64,000 nt of DNA, from assembly GCF_017355875.1 (NCBI RefSeq), contig NZ_JAFEWC010000001.1, forward strand, positions 1,364,001 to 1,428,000, written 5' to 3'. The notes beneath the pieces are model-generated. The model searched no databases and was not told the DNA's origin. It was given only the letters and a program-made list of their open reading frames with translations. The DNA comes from Aridibaculum aurantiacum (GTDB taxonomy: Bacteria; Bacteroidota; Bacteroidia; Chitinophagales; Chitinophagaceae). How positions within the stretch are numbered: the stretch's first letter is position 1; every line of letters begins with the position of its first letter. Below, piece by piece: positions 16,340 through 25,862 of this stretch. Made by a program: the position numbers and the translations under genes.

Positions 16340-17656
16340 ATGAGAAGAAGATTTTTATTTGCGGCGCTCCTGGTACAGGTAGCAGCTTTTTCACAACAAG
16401 ATGCTTATAAAGCAAAGCTTTCGCAACAGGCAGACCAGCTACAAAAGAAGGTGGTAGAATGGAGACGCGACTTTCATCAACACCCGGAGTTAGGTAATAA
16501 TGAAGTGCGCACTGCTGGTATCATTGCAGCTCATTTACAGTCGTTAGGTATAGAAGTAAAAACCGGTGTTGCCAAGACCGGAGTAGTAGGTGTGCTTCGC
16601 GGTGGAAAAACTGGTCCTGTGGTAGCACTACGCGCCGATATGGATGGACTGCCGGTAACGGAGCGTGTAGATCTGCCATTTGCTTCTAAAGCACGTTCCG
16701 TTTATAATGGACAGGAAGTGGGAGTGATGCATGCATGCGGCCACGACACGCACATGGCTATATTAATGGGTGTTGCCGAGGTTTTGGCAGCTAATAAAAA
16801 AGATCTGAAAGGAACAGTGAAATTCATTTTTCAGCCTGCAGAAGAAGGACCTCCTGCCGGTGAAGAAGGTGGAGCCGAACTGATGATAAAAGAAGGTGTT
16901 TTAGAAAATCCCAAGGTGGATGTGATCTTTGGACTGCACATCAACGCACAAACTGAGGTAGGTAAGCTGACGTATAAACCTGGTGGTACCATGGCTGGTG
17001 TAAATGATATGAAGATCATCGTGAAAGGCCGGCAGTCGCATGGTGCTTACCCTTGGTATTCAGTAGATCCAATAGTAGTGGCTGCACAAATCATCAACAA
17101 CCTGCAGACAATTGTAAGCCGCAACCTAGATGTAACGCAAAATGCCGGTGTGGTAACGGTAGGTTCTATTCATGGCGGCAACAGGTCGAACATTATTCCT
17201 GAACAGGTGGAAATGCTTGGAACCATAAGAGCTTTAAGCAACGATGATGAAAGATTGCTGATAGAAAGAATACGCACTATAGCTACAAAGACAGCAGAAG
17301 CCGCAGGCGCAACTGCAGAAGTAAAAATTCCATTTAGTGTTCGTTATCCTGTTACTTATAATGATTCCGCACTTACACTTCGTATGTTGCCAACATTGCA
17401 AAAAACAGCTGGCGCAGATAATGTGCTTCTGAAGACAGCTGTTACAGGCGCTGAAGATTTTTCATTTTTCCAGGAGAAAGTGCCCGGGCTTTTCTTCTTC
17501 CTTGGTGGAATGGCTAAGGGTGGAGATCCTTTTAAAACACCAGCGCATCACACACCTGATTTTTATATAGATGAAAGTGGTTTTACACTGGGTGTAAAAG
17601 CATTACTTAATCTAACAGTAGACTATATGGAAGGCGTGCCAAAAGGCAGGAAGTAA
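16340..17656 (+). CDS. Exported M20-family amidohydrolase
   Basis: 438 residues from the start chosen at 16340, which begins a signal peptide (RRRFLFAALLVQVAAFSQ); the frame is open 11 codons further up. It has the M20D signatures: WRRDFHQHPELG, ALRADMDGLPV (metal-binding Asp), HACGHDTHMA (Cys/His metal ligands) and PAEEGPPAGEEGG (catalytic Glu pair), and a dimerisation domain insert. Relatives hydrolyse N-acyl amino acids, hippurate or IAA-amino acids. The signal peptide places it in the periplasm or outside; the substrate is unknown. Confidence 0.92.
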   Translation: MRRRFLFAALLVQVAAFSQQDAYKAKLSQQADQLQKKVVEWRRDFHQHPELGNNEVRTAGIIAAHLQSLGIEVKTGVAKTGVVGVLRGGKTGPVVALRADMDGLPVTERVDLPFASKARSVYNGQEVGVMHACGHDTHMAILMGVAEVLAANKKDLKGTVKFIFQPAEEGPPAGEEGGAELMIKEGVLENPKVDVIFGLHINAQTEVGKLTYKPGGTMAGVNDMKIIVKGRQSHGAYPWYSVDPIVVAAQIINNLQTIVSRNLDVTQNAGVVTVGSIHGGNRSNIIPEQVEMLGTIRALSNDDERLLIERIRTIATKTAEAAGATAEVKIPFSVRYPVTYNDSALTLRMLPTLQKTAGADNVLLKTAVTGAEDFSFFQEKVPGLFFFLGGMAKGGDPFKTPAHHTPDFYIDESGFTLGVKALLNLTVDYMEGVPKGRK

Positions 17657-17677
17657 TTGCAGTTTTGTATAAAAAAT

Positions 17678-17709
17678 AAACGGTAGCCTGGATATGACTA
17701 CCGTTTTTC
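17678..17709. terminator. Shared bidirectional terminator between M20 hydrolase and queA
   Basis: AAACGGTAG / CTACCGTTT forms a perfect 9-bp stem with an 11-nt loop; T tracts follow on both strands (TTCTTTT on plus, ATTTTTTATAC on minus), so it can serve both convergent genes. Confidence 0.82.
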
Positions 17710-17727
17710 TTTTGGCCTATTATCTTC

Positions 17728-18777
17728 TTATAAGATCAATAACGCATCGCCATAACTGAAGAAGCGATACTTGTCTTTAATAGCTTTTTTGTAAGCTTCC
17801 ATGGTAAGATCGTAACCGGCAAATGCACATGTCATGATCAACAGGCTGGTCTTAGGCAGGTGGAAGTTTGTAACTAAAGAGTCAGCAACATTGAAATCGT
17901 ATGGCGGGTGGATGAAAGTGTTCGTCCAGCCTTCATTTGGCTTCAACAATTTTTGTGCAGTGAAGCTGGTTTCCATTGCACGCATGGTAGTAGTACCAAT
18001 AGAGCAAATGCGGTGGCCGGTTTCCTTTGCCTTGTTAACAATGCGGCAAGCGAACTCGTCTATCTTGTAATATTCAGCATCCATTTTATGTTTGCTCAGG
18101 TCTTCTACTTCAATTGGGCGGAATGTACCAAGGCCTGTATGAAGTGTAACCTCTGCAAAACGGATCCCTTTGATCTCGCAACGCTTGATGAGCTCTTTAC
18201 TGAAGTGCAGACCTGCAGTAGGGGCAGCTACAGCACCTTCGTGCTTAGCATAAACTGTTTGATATCTTTCGCGGTCCTCATCATCTGGCTTGCGCTTGAT
18301 GTACTTAGGCAATGGTGTTTCACCCAATGCTTCCAGTTGCGCTTTGAACTCTTCTTCTGAACCTTCCCATAAAAAACGAATGGTACGACCACGGCTGGTG
18401 GTGTTGTCAATTACTTCAGCTACCAGTTCATCTGATTCGCCAAAGTACAATTTGTTACCAACCCTTATCTTTCTTGCGGGATCAACAATTACGTCCCAAA
18501 GGCGGTTTGGTTTGTTCAGTTCGCGCAGCAGGAAAACTTCAATCTTAGCACCTGTTTTTTCTTTGCGACCATACATACGTGCAGGAAAAACTTTGGTGTT
18601 GTTCACTACAAATACGTCTTTGTCATCAAAATATTCCAGGATGTCGCGGAAGTTCCTGTTTTCGATCTGGCCTGTCTTGCGATGAACAACCATCATCCGG
18701 CTGTCTTCACGTTTTTTTGCAGGGTTCTGAGCAATCAGGTTAAGCGGAAGATCAAACTTGAATTGAGATAATTTCAT
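17728..18777 (-). CDS. queA: S-adenosylmethionine:tRNA ribosyltransferase-isomerase
   Basis: 349 residues, normal for QueA. Conserved stretches are the N-terminal [49 protein letters not shown], and [25 protein letters not shown]. The enzyme transfers and isomerises the ribosyl part of SAM to preQ1-modified tRNA, making epoxyqueuosine. It stands alone; no other queuosine genes are nearby. A structured leader may precede it (18805-18843). Confidence 0.97.
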   Translation of the reverse strand: MKLSQFKFDLPLNLIAQNPAKKREDSRMMVVHRKTGQIENRNFRDILEYFDDKDVFVVNNTKVFPARMYGRKEKTGAKIEVFLLRELNKPNRLWDVIVDPARKIRVGNKLYFGESDELVAEVIDNTTSRGRTIRFLWEGSEEEFKAQLEALGETPLPKYIKRKPDDEDRERYQTVYAKHEGAVAAPTAGLHFSKELIKRCEIKGIRFAEVTLHTGLGTFRPIEVEDLSKHKMDAEYYKIDEFACRIVNKAKETGHRICSIGTTTMRAMETSFTAQKLLKPNEGWTNTFIHPPYDFNVADSLVTNFHLPKTSLLIMTCAFAGYDLTMEAYKKAIKDKYRFFSYGDALLIL

Positions 18778-19169
18778 GTGTGATTTGGTAGAATTTAATG
18801 AATCGTCACACGCAGGTTACTCCTTTTCACCGGAGTTTGTGTCATGTTACGGCATGATTTTAAGGCGGCAAAATTAGTATAATTACTGTTACCACTGCTG
18901 CATCCTCGTAAAAAAACCTTACCTGTGGCTGGTTCGTGAGGCACATTTATCATTTTATTGTAGATGTTTCTTTAGAAAAAGCTTTGCGTTCTCCACATTT
19001 TTTTACAGGACTCACACTTTTTTAGGCGGGTATTGTTTTTTATACATTATTTGGTGATAGGGTTTAAATTTTCATACCTCGTTTCCCAACTCATTGGTAA
19101 TTAGGCAAAAAAATTTTCCTATGCAGAAGTCGTATATCTTACCGGAAATCATTTTTAATAAATTAACCT
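18778..19169. other. 392-bp divergent intergenic region between queA and the TraB/GumN gene
   Basis: No open frame of note. It holds the queA leader hairpin near 18805-18843 and, further right, AT-rich sequence with several T runs (near 18985-19040). No clear TTTG/TAnnTTTG pair was found for the plus-strand gene. Confidence 0.6.
18805..18843 (-). promoter_or_regulatory. Stem-loop in the putative 5' leader of queA
   Basis: Read on the minus strand, ACTCC and GGAGT pair around an 8-nt loop GGTGAAAA, and outer CACA/TGTG can pair across a bulge. The loop GGT could also pair with the ACC two bases after the stem, giving a small pseudoknot. It lies 28 bases before the queA start. No known riboswitch consensus was recognised. 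Confidence 0.35.
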
Positions 19170-22100
19170 ATGAGTTTGAGGCGTTTAATTCTGATAATGG
19201 TGGTAGCAGGAGCACCTCTCATTCTTTTTTCACAAGGTCAAAACAGCACTAAAAAATACCCAAGTCTGTTTTGGGAAATAACGGGTAATGGACTCAAAAA
19301 ACCATCTTACCTGTTTGGGACCATGCACGTAAGCAGCAAAATGGTTTTTAACCTCAGTGACTCATTTTATCACGCCATTAAAAGTACTGACGCAGTTGCG
19401 CTTGAACTAAATCCTGAGCAATGGCAGGAACAAATGTTCCGTCTTCAAAAGTCTCAGCTTAATCTAACCCGCTTTAGCCGCCCTGCCACCAACGATTTTA
19501 TCAATGAAAAATCTTTCCAGCTTCAGAAATATGAGGACGATATAAAACGTGCACTGAGCGAAGAGCCAACAGTGGTAAATAATTTATTATACCGTAGCTA
19601 CCAGTCACGCGCAGATTTTGAAGAAAACACTTACCTGGACCTGTACATCTATCAAACAGGCCGCAAACTTGGAAAGCAGCCGGCAGGTGTAGAAGATTAT
19701 ATGGAAAGTGAGCGATTGATGCTGGAAGCTTATGCTGATATGGCCAAAGAAAAAAATAAAAAGTCGATAGATACAGATGGCCAGTCGATGTACGAGATAG
19801 AGAAGAAAATGCAGGAAGCATATCGCACAGGTGATCTTGACCTGATGGATTCTTTGCAAAGAATGACGGAAGTATCGCAGGCTTTCAATGAGAAGTTCCT
19901 GTATGTGCGTAACGAGATACAGGCTCATTCTATAGATACCATAATACAAAAGCAAAGTCTATTTGTTGGTGTGGGAGCGGCACATTTACCCGGCCCACGG
20001 GGCGTTATCGAACTGCTTCGGCAAAAGGGATATACGCTTCGTCCCATATTCATGCGTGGCAGAGATGCAGAGGAAAAAGAGAAGATTGACAAACTGAAGG
20101 TGCCTGTAAATTTTCAGCCGGTAACCAGCACCGATGGAATGATTGAAATGAAACTTCCGGGGCAGCTGTTCAAAAGAGAAGAAGCAAAGACCGACAGTTG
20201 GCAATATGCTGATATGAACAATGGCTCGTACTACATGATGACCAGGGTACGCACACATGGAGGCATTTTAGGTGTAGGAGAAAAGGCAGTGCTGAGAAAA
20301 GTAGACAGCCTGTTATACGAGTTCATTCCAGGTAAAATTGTTTCTAAAACTGCAATTACCAAAAATGGGTTTCATGGTTTTGACATTACCAACAAGACCC
20401 GCCGCGGCGATGTGCAGCGCTACCAGGTACTGGTGACGCCGTACGAGATACTCGTTTTTAAAATGAGCGGGATGGACAGCTATGTGCAAGGGCAGGAGGC
20501 AGAAACATTTTTTAATTCTATAAAGATCAACCTGGCTACTAATGACAATTGGGTTCAGTACCAACCAGAACATGGAGGCTTTACTGTAAAACTACCACAG
20601 CAGCCAAATGTGTCGGTGGTAAAAGGAAACGCTGACAGAATTGATAAATGGAATTTTGAAGCGCTTGATAAAAAGACTGGTAATGCCTACCTGGTGTGGC
20701 GCAAGTCGGTTTACAATTTCGGTTTTTTAGAAGAGGATACTTTTGATCTTGCTCTGATGGATGAAAGTTTCCAACGGTCGGAGCTGGTAAGCAAAAAGCT
20801 TAGCCGTAAAATGGTGAACACTGGAAGCAGGCCTTTCCTGGAAGCGAAATACCTGATGAAAGATGGCGGCTATGTGCAAACAAGAACATTCATCAACGGG
20901 CCTCACTATTATATGTTGGTAGCTCGCTCTAATAGTAAGTCAGCAGATTTCACACCTTTCTTTTCTTCCTTCAGTTTTACACCTTTCAAATATCCTAACG
21001 CTGAGAAATATGTGGACTCTGTACTTAACATAGAAGTACTTACATCAGTAAGGCCAGAGATAGATACCATGCTTCGTTCTTGGATAGAAAAGGCTTCTGC
21101 TGATGAAGGTTCCAGCATTACCGGCAACTATAGTTACTGGCCCAAGAGCAGGACCGGCGTTTTTAAAAGCGATGAAACAGGGGAAGCAGTCGTTGTTAAC
21201 GTAGAGTCGTTTCCGAGGTACTACTATAGCAGGGATACAGCTAAATTCTGGCGCGACAGGATGGATGAAAAGAACCTGCTTAAAGACATGGTGCTAAAGA
21301 AGAAGGAGTTTATCCAGCCTGCAGGAACACAGGGAGGTTATGTGCTGGTGCTGTCAGATACCAATTCTTCACGCAATATCATGCACAAGTACCTGCTAAA
21401 GGACGATCACCTGTTCAGGTTTTCAACCATCACAGATGGTACAGGCAATGCAAGTGAGTTCATCAACCAGTTTTTTACTTCCGTGCAGCCCATTCAGAAA
21501 AAGCTTGGACCTTCTATTTTCGAGAATAAGCTGGACCTATTTTTTGCAGATTATAGTAGTAGCGATTCGCTGGTTAAAATGCGGGCACACAATGCTATCT
21601 CCAATGTTTATTTTGGTAAGGCTGGTGCAAACAGGATAGTAGAAGCCATCAATCAACTGAACCTGTCAGATAAGAATTATTTTGAGTTGAAGACAAAGTT
21701 CATAAATGAACTGGGATATATAGATGATACCACGGCACAACCTGGGGTAATAGCAGTGCTAAAAGATCTTTATACAAAAACTGCTGATACGGTTACTTTT
21801 CAAAATCCTGTTCTTATATCGTTGGCAAGGCTAAAAAATGAAGCTGCTTATAAGGTTCTGAAAGAGCTGCTGGTACAGGATCCGCCTATTTTTGAGAACA
21901 GCTATGAATATGGCAGAATGTTCAGCCACTTCACGGATACCTTGCCGCTTGCACGAACACTTTTTCCTGAAATATTACAACTGGCTGATGTGGAAGATTA
22001 CAGAAGTCGCATCAACAGCTTGTTACGCCAGCTGGTAGACAGCGGCTACATTCAAGGAAAGGATTATGCTTCTTACTTCAATAAGTTGATGTTTGATGCT

Positions 22101-22892
22101 ACCATTCAGCTGAAAAAGCAACAGGTGCGCGACGAAAAGCGAATGGAACAAGAGACAAAGCAGGATGATGATAAGCCTATGGTTCGTGGTCTTTACGCCT
22201 CTACTTCTGCTTATGGAAACAGCGGATCATCGATAAATGATTATGCAGTTTTATTGATGCCATTTTACGACCAGAGCCAGCTGGTGTCAAAATTCTTTGA
22301 TAAGCTGCTACATTCTAAAGACCCCGATGTGCAGATGAATGCAGCATTGGTGATGATAAGGAACAACAAGAAGATACCTGATACGCTGCTGGCCAACCTT
22401 GCATCTAAAGATGATTACCGCGCCAAATTATTAGCACGCCTTGAAAAGATAAACAGAACCGATTTGTTCCCGGCGAAGTATAAGAGCCAGGAGCAGATAA
22501 CTACTTCTCTTTTAGTGAATGATAAAAGCTTGCCGCAAGTAGCTGCTGTAGAGTTGGTAAATAAAAAACTGGTAGATGTGAAAGGCAAGAAAGGCTGGAT
22601 CTATATGTACAAATACAAGGTGAAGAAGGAAGATGATTGGAAGATTGGCATCAGCGGGTTGCAGCCTGAGAACATTAAGGAAGTTAGCAGCAACAAGGAT
22701 ATGGTGAAGATGACTGACAGGAGGCTAAAAGGTGATGAGCCTGTAACAGATCAGTTTGAACAGCAGATAAAACAGTTGGTATTTGCCCAGCACAAAAGCA
22801 GCCGTAACTTCTTTACCGATAAAACGCAGAATGTTTTTCGAAGTCCATTTGGCGATATAGAAGATTATGAAATGGAAATAGGAGATTATTAG
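19170..22892 (+). CDS. Very long exported TraB/GumN-domain protein
   Basis: 1240 residues with a signal peptide (about 1-24). Residues 30-300 are a TraB/PrgY/GumN domain: WEITGNGLKKPSYLFGTMHVS at its start with the family GxxH (GTMH), a second ALELNP strand, and the closing FVGVGAAHLPGPRGVIELLRQKGYTLRPI. TraB folds are related to metal-dependent Tiki-type proteases and erythromycin-esterase-like folds. The remaining 900 residues contain no domain I recognise: a beta-rich middle (300-780, with two similar segments around FTVKLPQQPNV and HGFDIT) and a helical end (780-1150) that may be HEAT-like. It is transcribed alone and ends inside a terminator stem. Confidence 0.82.
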   Translation: MSLRRLILIMVVAGAPLILFSQGQNSTKKYPSLFWEITGNGLKKPSYLFGTMHVSSKMVFNLSDSFYHAIKSTDAVALELNPEQWQEQMFRLQKSQLNLTRFSRPATNDFINEKSFQLQKYEDDIKRALSEEPTVVNNLLYRSYQSRADFEENTYLDLYIYQTGRKLGKQPAGVEDYMESERLMLEAYADMAKEKNKKSIDTDGQSMYEIEKKMQEAYRTGDLDLMDSLQRMTEVSQAFNEKFLYVRNEIQAHSIDTIIQKQSLFVGVGAAHLPGPRGVIELLRQKGYTLRPIFMRGRDAEEKEKIDKLKVPVNFQPVTSTDGMIEMKLPGQLFKREEAKTDSWQYADMNNGSYYMMTRVRTHGGILGVGEKAVLRKVDSLLYEFIPGKIVSKTAITKNGFHGFDITNKTRRGDVQRYQVLVTPYEILVFKMSGMDSYVQGQEAETFFNSIKINLATNDNWVQYQPEHGGFTVKLPQQPNVSVVKGNADRIDKWNFEALDKKTGNAYLVWRKSVYNFGFLEEDTFDLALMDESFQRSELVSKKLSRKMVNTGSRPFLEAKYLMKDGGYVQTRTFINGPHYYMLVARSNSKSADFTPFFSSFSFTPFKYPNAEKYVDSVLNIEVLTSVRPEIDTMLRSWIEKASADEGSSITGNYSYWPKSRTGVFKSDETGEAVVVNVESFPRYYYSRDTAKFWRDRMDEKNLLKDMVLKKKEFIQPAGTQGGYVLVLSDTNSSRNIMHKYLLKDDHLFRFSTITDGTGNASEFINQFFTSVQPIQKKLGPSIFENKLDLFFADYSSSDSLVKMRAHNAISNVYFGKAGANRIVEAINQLNLSDKNYFELKTKFINELGYIDDTTAQPGVIAVLKDLYTKTADTVTFQNPVLISLARLKNEAAYKVLKELLVQDPPIFENSYEYGRMFSHFTDTLPLARTLFPEILQLADVEDYRSRINSLLRQLVDSGYIQGKDYASYFNKLMFDATIQLKKQQVRDEKRMEQETKQDDDKPMVRGLYASTSAYGNSGSSINDYAVLLMPFYDQSQLVSKFFDKLLHSKDPDVQMNAALVMIRNNKKIPDTLLANLASKDDYRAKLLARLEKINRTDLFPAKYKSQEQITTSLLVNDKSLPQVAAVELVNKKLVDVKGKKGWIYMYKYKVKKEDDWKIGISGLQPENIKEVSSNKDMVKMTDRRLKGDEPVTDQFEQQIKQLVFAQHKSSRNFFTDKTQNVFRSPFGDIEDYEMEIGDY

Positions 22893-22923
22893 CAGCTCTG
22901 GCTAATAATCTCCTATTATTTTA
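22877..22923. terminator. 17-bp hairpin shared by two convergent genes, overlapping a stop codon
   Basis: Residues 22877-22893 and 22901-22917 form a perfect 17-bp stem around a 7-nt loop. The stop codon of the TraB/GumN gene (22890-22892) lies inside the left arm and the amn stop starts right after the right arm. A T-rich tail (TATTATTTT) follows on the plus strand. Confidence 0.8.
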
Positions 22924-23691
22924 AAACCGCAGGTGACGAACTGTAAGTCCATTGTTCTGCAGTTGCTTTAATGATTGTATGCCTATCATCAGGTGTTTTT
23001 CTACAAATGATTTAGTTACCATTACATCGCTTTGTTCTGTTTTTACACCTTCTGGTATCATTGGTTGATCGCTTACTAACAGGAGTGCACCGGTAGGTAT
23101 TTTATTGAAAAAACCAACCATGAAGATGGTTGCGGTTTCCATGTCTATTGCATAAGCACGTACATTCTGCAGGTAGCTCTTAAACTCTTCATCGTGCTCC
23201 CACACACGGCGGTTGGTGGTATAAACCGTTCCGGTCCAGTAATCCACTTCAAAATCGCGTATGGTGGTTGAGATGGCTTTTTGCAAGGCGAAAGAAGGCA
23301 TAGCCGGCACTTCAGCAGGAAAATAGTCGTTCGATGTACCTTCTCCCCGTATAGCTGCTATAGGCAGTATCAGGTCGCCGATCTTGTTGCGTCTTTTAAG
23401 CCCACCGCATTTACCCAGGAATAAGACAGCTTCGGGTTCAATAGCCGACAAAAGATCCATAACAGTTGCAGCACCCGGGCTACCCATCCCAAAATTGATG
23501 ATCGTTATGTTTTCTGCAGTGGCACATTGCATGGGACGATCAAGTCCTACAATGGGTACATTGTGCTGGTCAGCAAACATTTTTACATAATTGCTGAAGT
23601 TGGTCAGCAGGATGTACTTGCCAAAATTTTCAAGCTTTTCGCCGGTATAGCGTGGCAACCAATTTTTTACTATTTCATCTTTTGTCTTCAT
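22921..23691 (-). CDS. amn: AMP nucleosidase (short form)
   Basis: 256 residues; the E. coli enzyme is nearly twice as long because of an extra N-terminal domain, while the short form is usual in Bacteroidota. The nucleoside-phosphorylase fold is evident: NFGMGSPGAATVMDLL (phosphate/ribose loop), FLGKCGGLKRRNKIGDLILP, RGEGTSNDYFP and the active-site AYAIDMETATIFM. It cleaves AMP to adenine and ribose 5-phosphate in purine salvage. It is divergent from the HsdR_N gene and convergent with the TraB/GumN gene, 28 bases apart. Confidence 0.93.
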   Translation of the reverse strand: MKTKDEIVKNWLPRYTGEKLENFGKYILLTNFSNYVKMFADQHNVPIVGLDRPMQCATAENITIINFGMGSPGAATVMDLLSAIEPEAVLFLGKCGGLKRRNKIGDLILPIAAIRGEGTSNDYFPAEVPAMPSFALQKAISTTIRDFEVDYWTGTVYTTNRRVWEHDEEFKSYLQNVRAYAIDMETATIFMVGFFNKIPTGALLLVSDQPMIPEGVKTEQSDVMVTKSFVEKHLMIGIQSLKQLQNNGLTVRHLRF

Positions 23692-23834
23692 ATGTATGCG
23701 TTATCAGTTTCTAATTTCGAAAAAGTGATTCTGTAAATGTAGCAAAATCAATGGCAATAGCTGCAATAGTAATAGCGGACATTTGTTCTATTTCAATTAG
23801 GCCGCACCCTTATAATATCAAAGTGTCATTGCTT

Positions 23835-23842
23835 TACTTTTG
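23835..23842 (+). promoter_or_regulatory. Candidate -7 box for the HsdR_N-domain gene
   Basis: TACTTTTG fits TAnnTTTG but lies only 5 bases before the ATG, implying a leaderless or near-leaderless mRNA. No -33 box is obvious. Confidence 0.35.
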
Positions 23843-23847
23843 CTACA

Positions 23848-24279
23848 ATGATCAATATCCAGTATCCCAAGTTTCCTTTCAAGATAAAAAATGAAGCCAG
23901 CCGGGAAGTCATTTTTGATGAATGCCGTAAACAATGGGTAACACTAACGCCGGAAGAATGGGTGCGGCAAAATTTTCTCCAATACCTGGTGCAGGTAAAG
24001 CAATATCCTGCTTCGCTGATAGCTGTAGAGAAAGAAATACTAGTTGCAGATGTTAAGAAGCGTTTTGATGTACTCGTTTACAAAAACGCCAAACCATGGA
24101 TGGTGGTAGAGTGTAAAGAAATGAATGTGCCTTTATCGGAAGCCACCATCAGGCAGGTATTAAATTATAATATTCAGCTGCAGGTAGAATATATAGTGAT
24201 AACGAATGGCAGTAACACATTTGCCATGCAAATAAAAGATGGGCAGCACAAATGGGTAGAGGAGATGCCGGAATATTAG
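23848..24279 (+). CDS. Orphan HsdR N-terminal-domain nuclease-like protein
   Basis: 143 residues corresponding to the type I restriction HsdR N-terminal domain (HSDR_N_2 type) on its own. A PD-(D/E)xK-like core can be traced: KEILVADVKKRFDVLVY (Asp of the first motif) followed by PWMVVECKEMNVPL (ExK of the second). No helicase/translocase, HsdM or HsdS is present, so this is not a restriction system. Stand-alone copies are common in Bacteroidota, often near DNA metabolism genes. Nuclease activity is inferred, the role unknown. Confidence 0.85.
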   Translation: MINIQYPKFPFKIKNEASREVIFDECRKQWVTLTPEEWVRQNFLQYLVQVKQYPASLIAVEKEILVADVKKRFDVLVYKNAKPWMVVECKEMNVPLSEATIRQVLNYNIQLQVEYIVITNGSNTFAMQIKDGQHKWVEEMPEY

Positions 24280-24283
24280 CTGG

Positions 24284-24319
24284 AAAAAAAAAGCCCCGGC
24301 TGAAAGCCAGGGACTTTTT
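24284..24319 (+). terminator. Terminator after the HsdR_N gene
   Basis: AAAGCCCCGGCT and AGCCAGGGACTTT pair with one bulge around a GAA loop, followed by TTTTAAT. An A run on the left arm makes it partly bidirectional for the convergent gdh gene. Confidence 0.72.
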
Positions 24320-24341
24320 AATATAATGACTTATAAATCTA

Positions 24342-25760
24342 CTAAGGGAAAATTCCTAATTCAGCATAGCTGGTTGCTACTTTATTGATAGCGCTGATGT
24401 ATGCTGCCGTACGCATGTCTGGAATTTCTGGATTTGACTTCCAGATGTCCATGATCTCGCGGGTAGCAGTGATCATCGTTTCTTCCAATCCTGAATGTAC
24501 AAGGTCTACTTCATCAGCTCCATGCTCAATGAACTTGCGCTCAGATTCGCTTACCTGCTTACCGGTCAGGTCTTCTATCTGGCCAAGGATATGTTTGTTC
24601 ATATTCTCAGTAAAACGCTTTTCCATACGACCATAACGCACGTGGCTCAGGTTCTTCAGCCATTCAAAATAGCTCACAGTAACACCACCTGCATTTAGGT
24701 ACATATCTGGTACTACCAGTGTGCCTTTAGCAGAAAGTATCTCATCAGCTTCCGGAGTAAGAGGACCGTTAGCTGCTTCACCAATTATCTTAGCTTTTAC
24801 TTTTGGCGCATTTACATTGTTGATCACATTCTCAAGTGCAGCTGGTATAAGGATGTCGCACTCTAGTTCTAATGCATCTGTATTGATAGCAAGATTGGTA
24901 GAGCCAGGGAAATTCAGAATGGTTCCTGTAGTCTTACGATGCTGGAAAACTTCCTCTTCATTCAATCCATCAGCGTTGAAGATTGCACCTTCCCATTCTG
25001 CAATGGCAATCACTTTAGCACCACCTTCTCTAAAGAATTTTGCGCTGTGATATCCTACGTTACCTAATCCTTGCACTACAACTGTCTTGTCTTTCATACC
25101 TACAGACAGACCCAATTTTTCCATTACATCCGGCATGTTGCAGATTTCGCGGATGCCGTAGAACACACCAAGACCTGTAGCCTCTGTACGACCACGAACA
25201 CCACCTTGAGATACTGGCTTACCGGTAACACAAGCAGCAGCATCTACTTCACCTGGGTGCATGGCTACATAGGTATCAAGTATCCATGCCATTTCTCTTG
25301 CACCTGTTCCATAATCCGGAGCCGGAACGTCAGTGCCAGGTCCTATAAAATTCTTCTTGATAAGTTCTGCAGTATAACGGCGGGTGATCTTTTCCAGTTC
25401 GTATGGAGTGTATCTCTTTGGATCGATCTTGATACCACCTTTACCACCACCAAAAGGCACGTTCACAATGGCGCACTTATAGGTCATAAGTGCAGCAAGC
25501 GCCATTACCTCATCCTGGTTTACTTCCATGCTAAAGCGAATACCACCTTTACATGGTGTTTTATGGTGGCTGTGCTGCACACGATAAGCTTCTATTACTT
25601 CTACACTATCTCCTATTTTTACTGGAAACTTCATGCGGTAAACGCTGTTGCAAGCTTTTATCTGTTCAAGGATACCTGGATCCCAGCTAGTGAACCTGGC
25701 AGCTTTGTCAAAGCTTCTTAGAACACTTTCAAAGAAGCTGTACTGTTGATTTTCTGACAT
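24342..25760 (-). CDS. Glu/Leu/Phe/Val-family glutamate dehydrogenase
   Basis: 472 residues. The substrate domain has CKGGIRFS and [16 protein letters not shown] with the catalytic-site lysines, and [18 protein letters not shown] with the catalytic Asp; the dinucleotide domain has [16 protein letters not shown] (GxGxxG). It interconverts glutamate and 2-oxoglutarate plus ammonia; cofactor preference cannot be fixed, although the family branch is usually NAD-linked. It lies 102 bases downstream of ccmD on the same strand, so it may have its own promoter or be read from the ccm genes. Confidence 0.94.
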   Translation of the reverse strand: MSENQQYSFFESVLRSFDKAARFTSWDPGILEQIKACNSVYRMKFPVKIGDSVEVIEAYRVQHSHHKTPCKGGIRFSMEVNQDEVMALAALMTYKCAIVNVPFGGGKGGIKIDPKRYTPYELEKITRRYTAELIKKNFIGPGTDVPAPDYGTGAREMAWILDTYVAMHPGEVDAAACVTGKPVSQGGVRGRTEATGLGVFYGIREICNMPDVMEKLGLSVGMKDKTVVVQGLGNVGYHSAKFFREGGAKVIAIAEWEGAIFNADGLNEEEVFQHRKTTGTILNFPGSTNLAINTDALELECDILIPAALENVINNVNAPKVKAKIIGEAANGPLTPEADEILSAKGTLVVPDMYLNAGGVTVSYFEWLKNLSHVRYGRMEKRFTENMNKHILGQIEDLTGKQVSESERKFIEHGADEVDLVHSGLEETMITATREIMDIWKSNPEIPDMRTAAYISAINKVATSYAELGIFP

Positions 25761-25862
25761 GTTATCTTGTTTTCTTGTTTTTAGAAGGTCTGTGATGTTA
25801 TCACTATCTTCTTATTTTGGTTTAATCGTTAGCTTTTTTATTACCCTATAAAAGGGTTCTTT

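Noticed and set aside
18805-18843. preQ1 riboswitch before queA
   Set aside because: The stem-loop lacks the class I A-rich tail and the class II layout, so only an unspecified leader structure is claimed.
23848-24279. Type I restriction-modification system
   Set aside because: Only an HsdR N-terminal domain is present; no hsdM, hsdS or helicase part is found nearby.
25820-25862. Terminator after ccmD from the ACCCT/AGGGT stem
   Set aside because: The stem is only 5 bp and on the minus strand is followed by A residues and not T residues.
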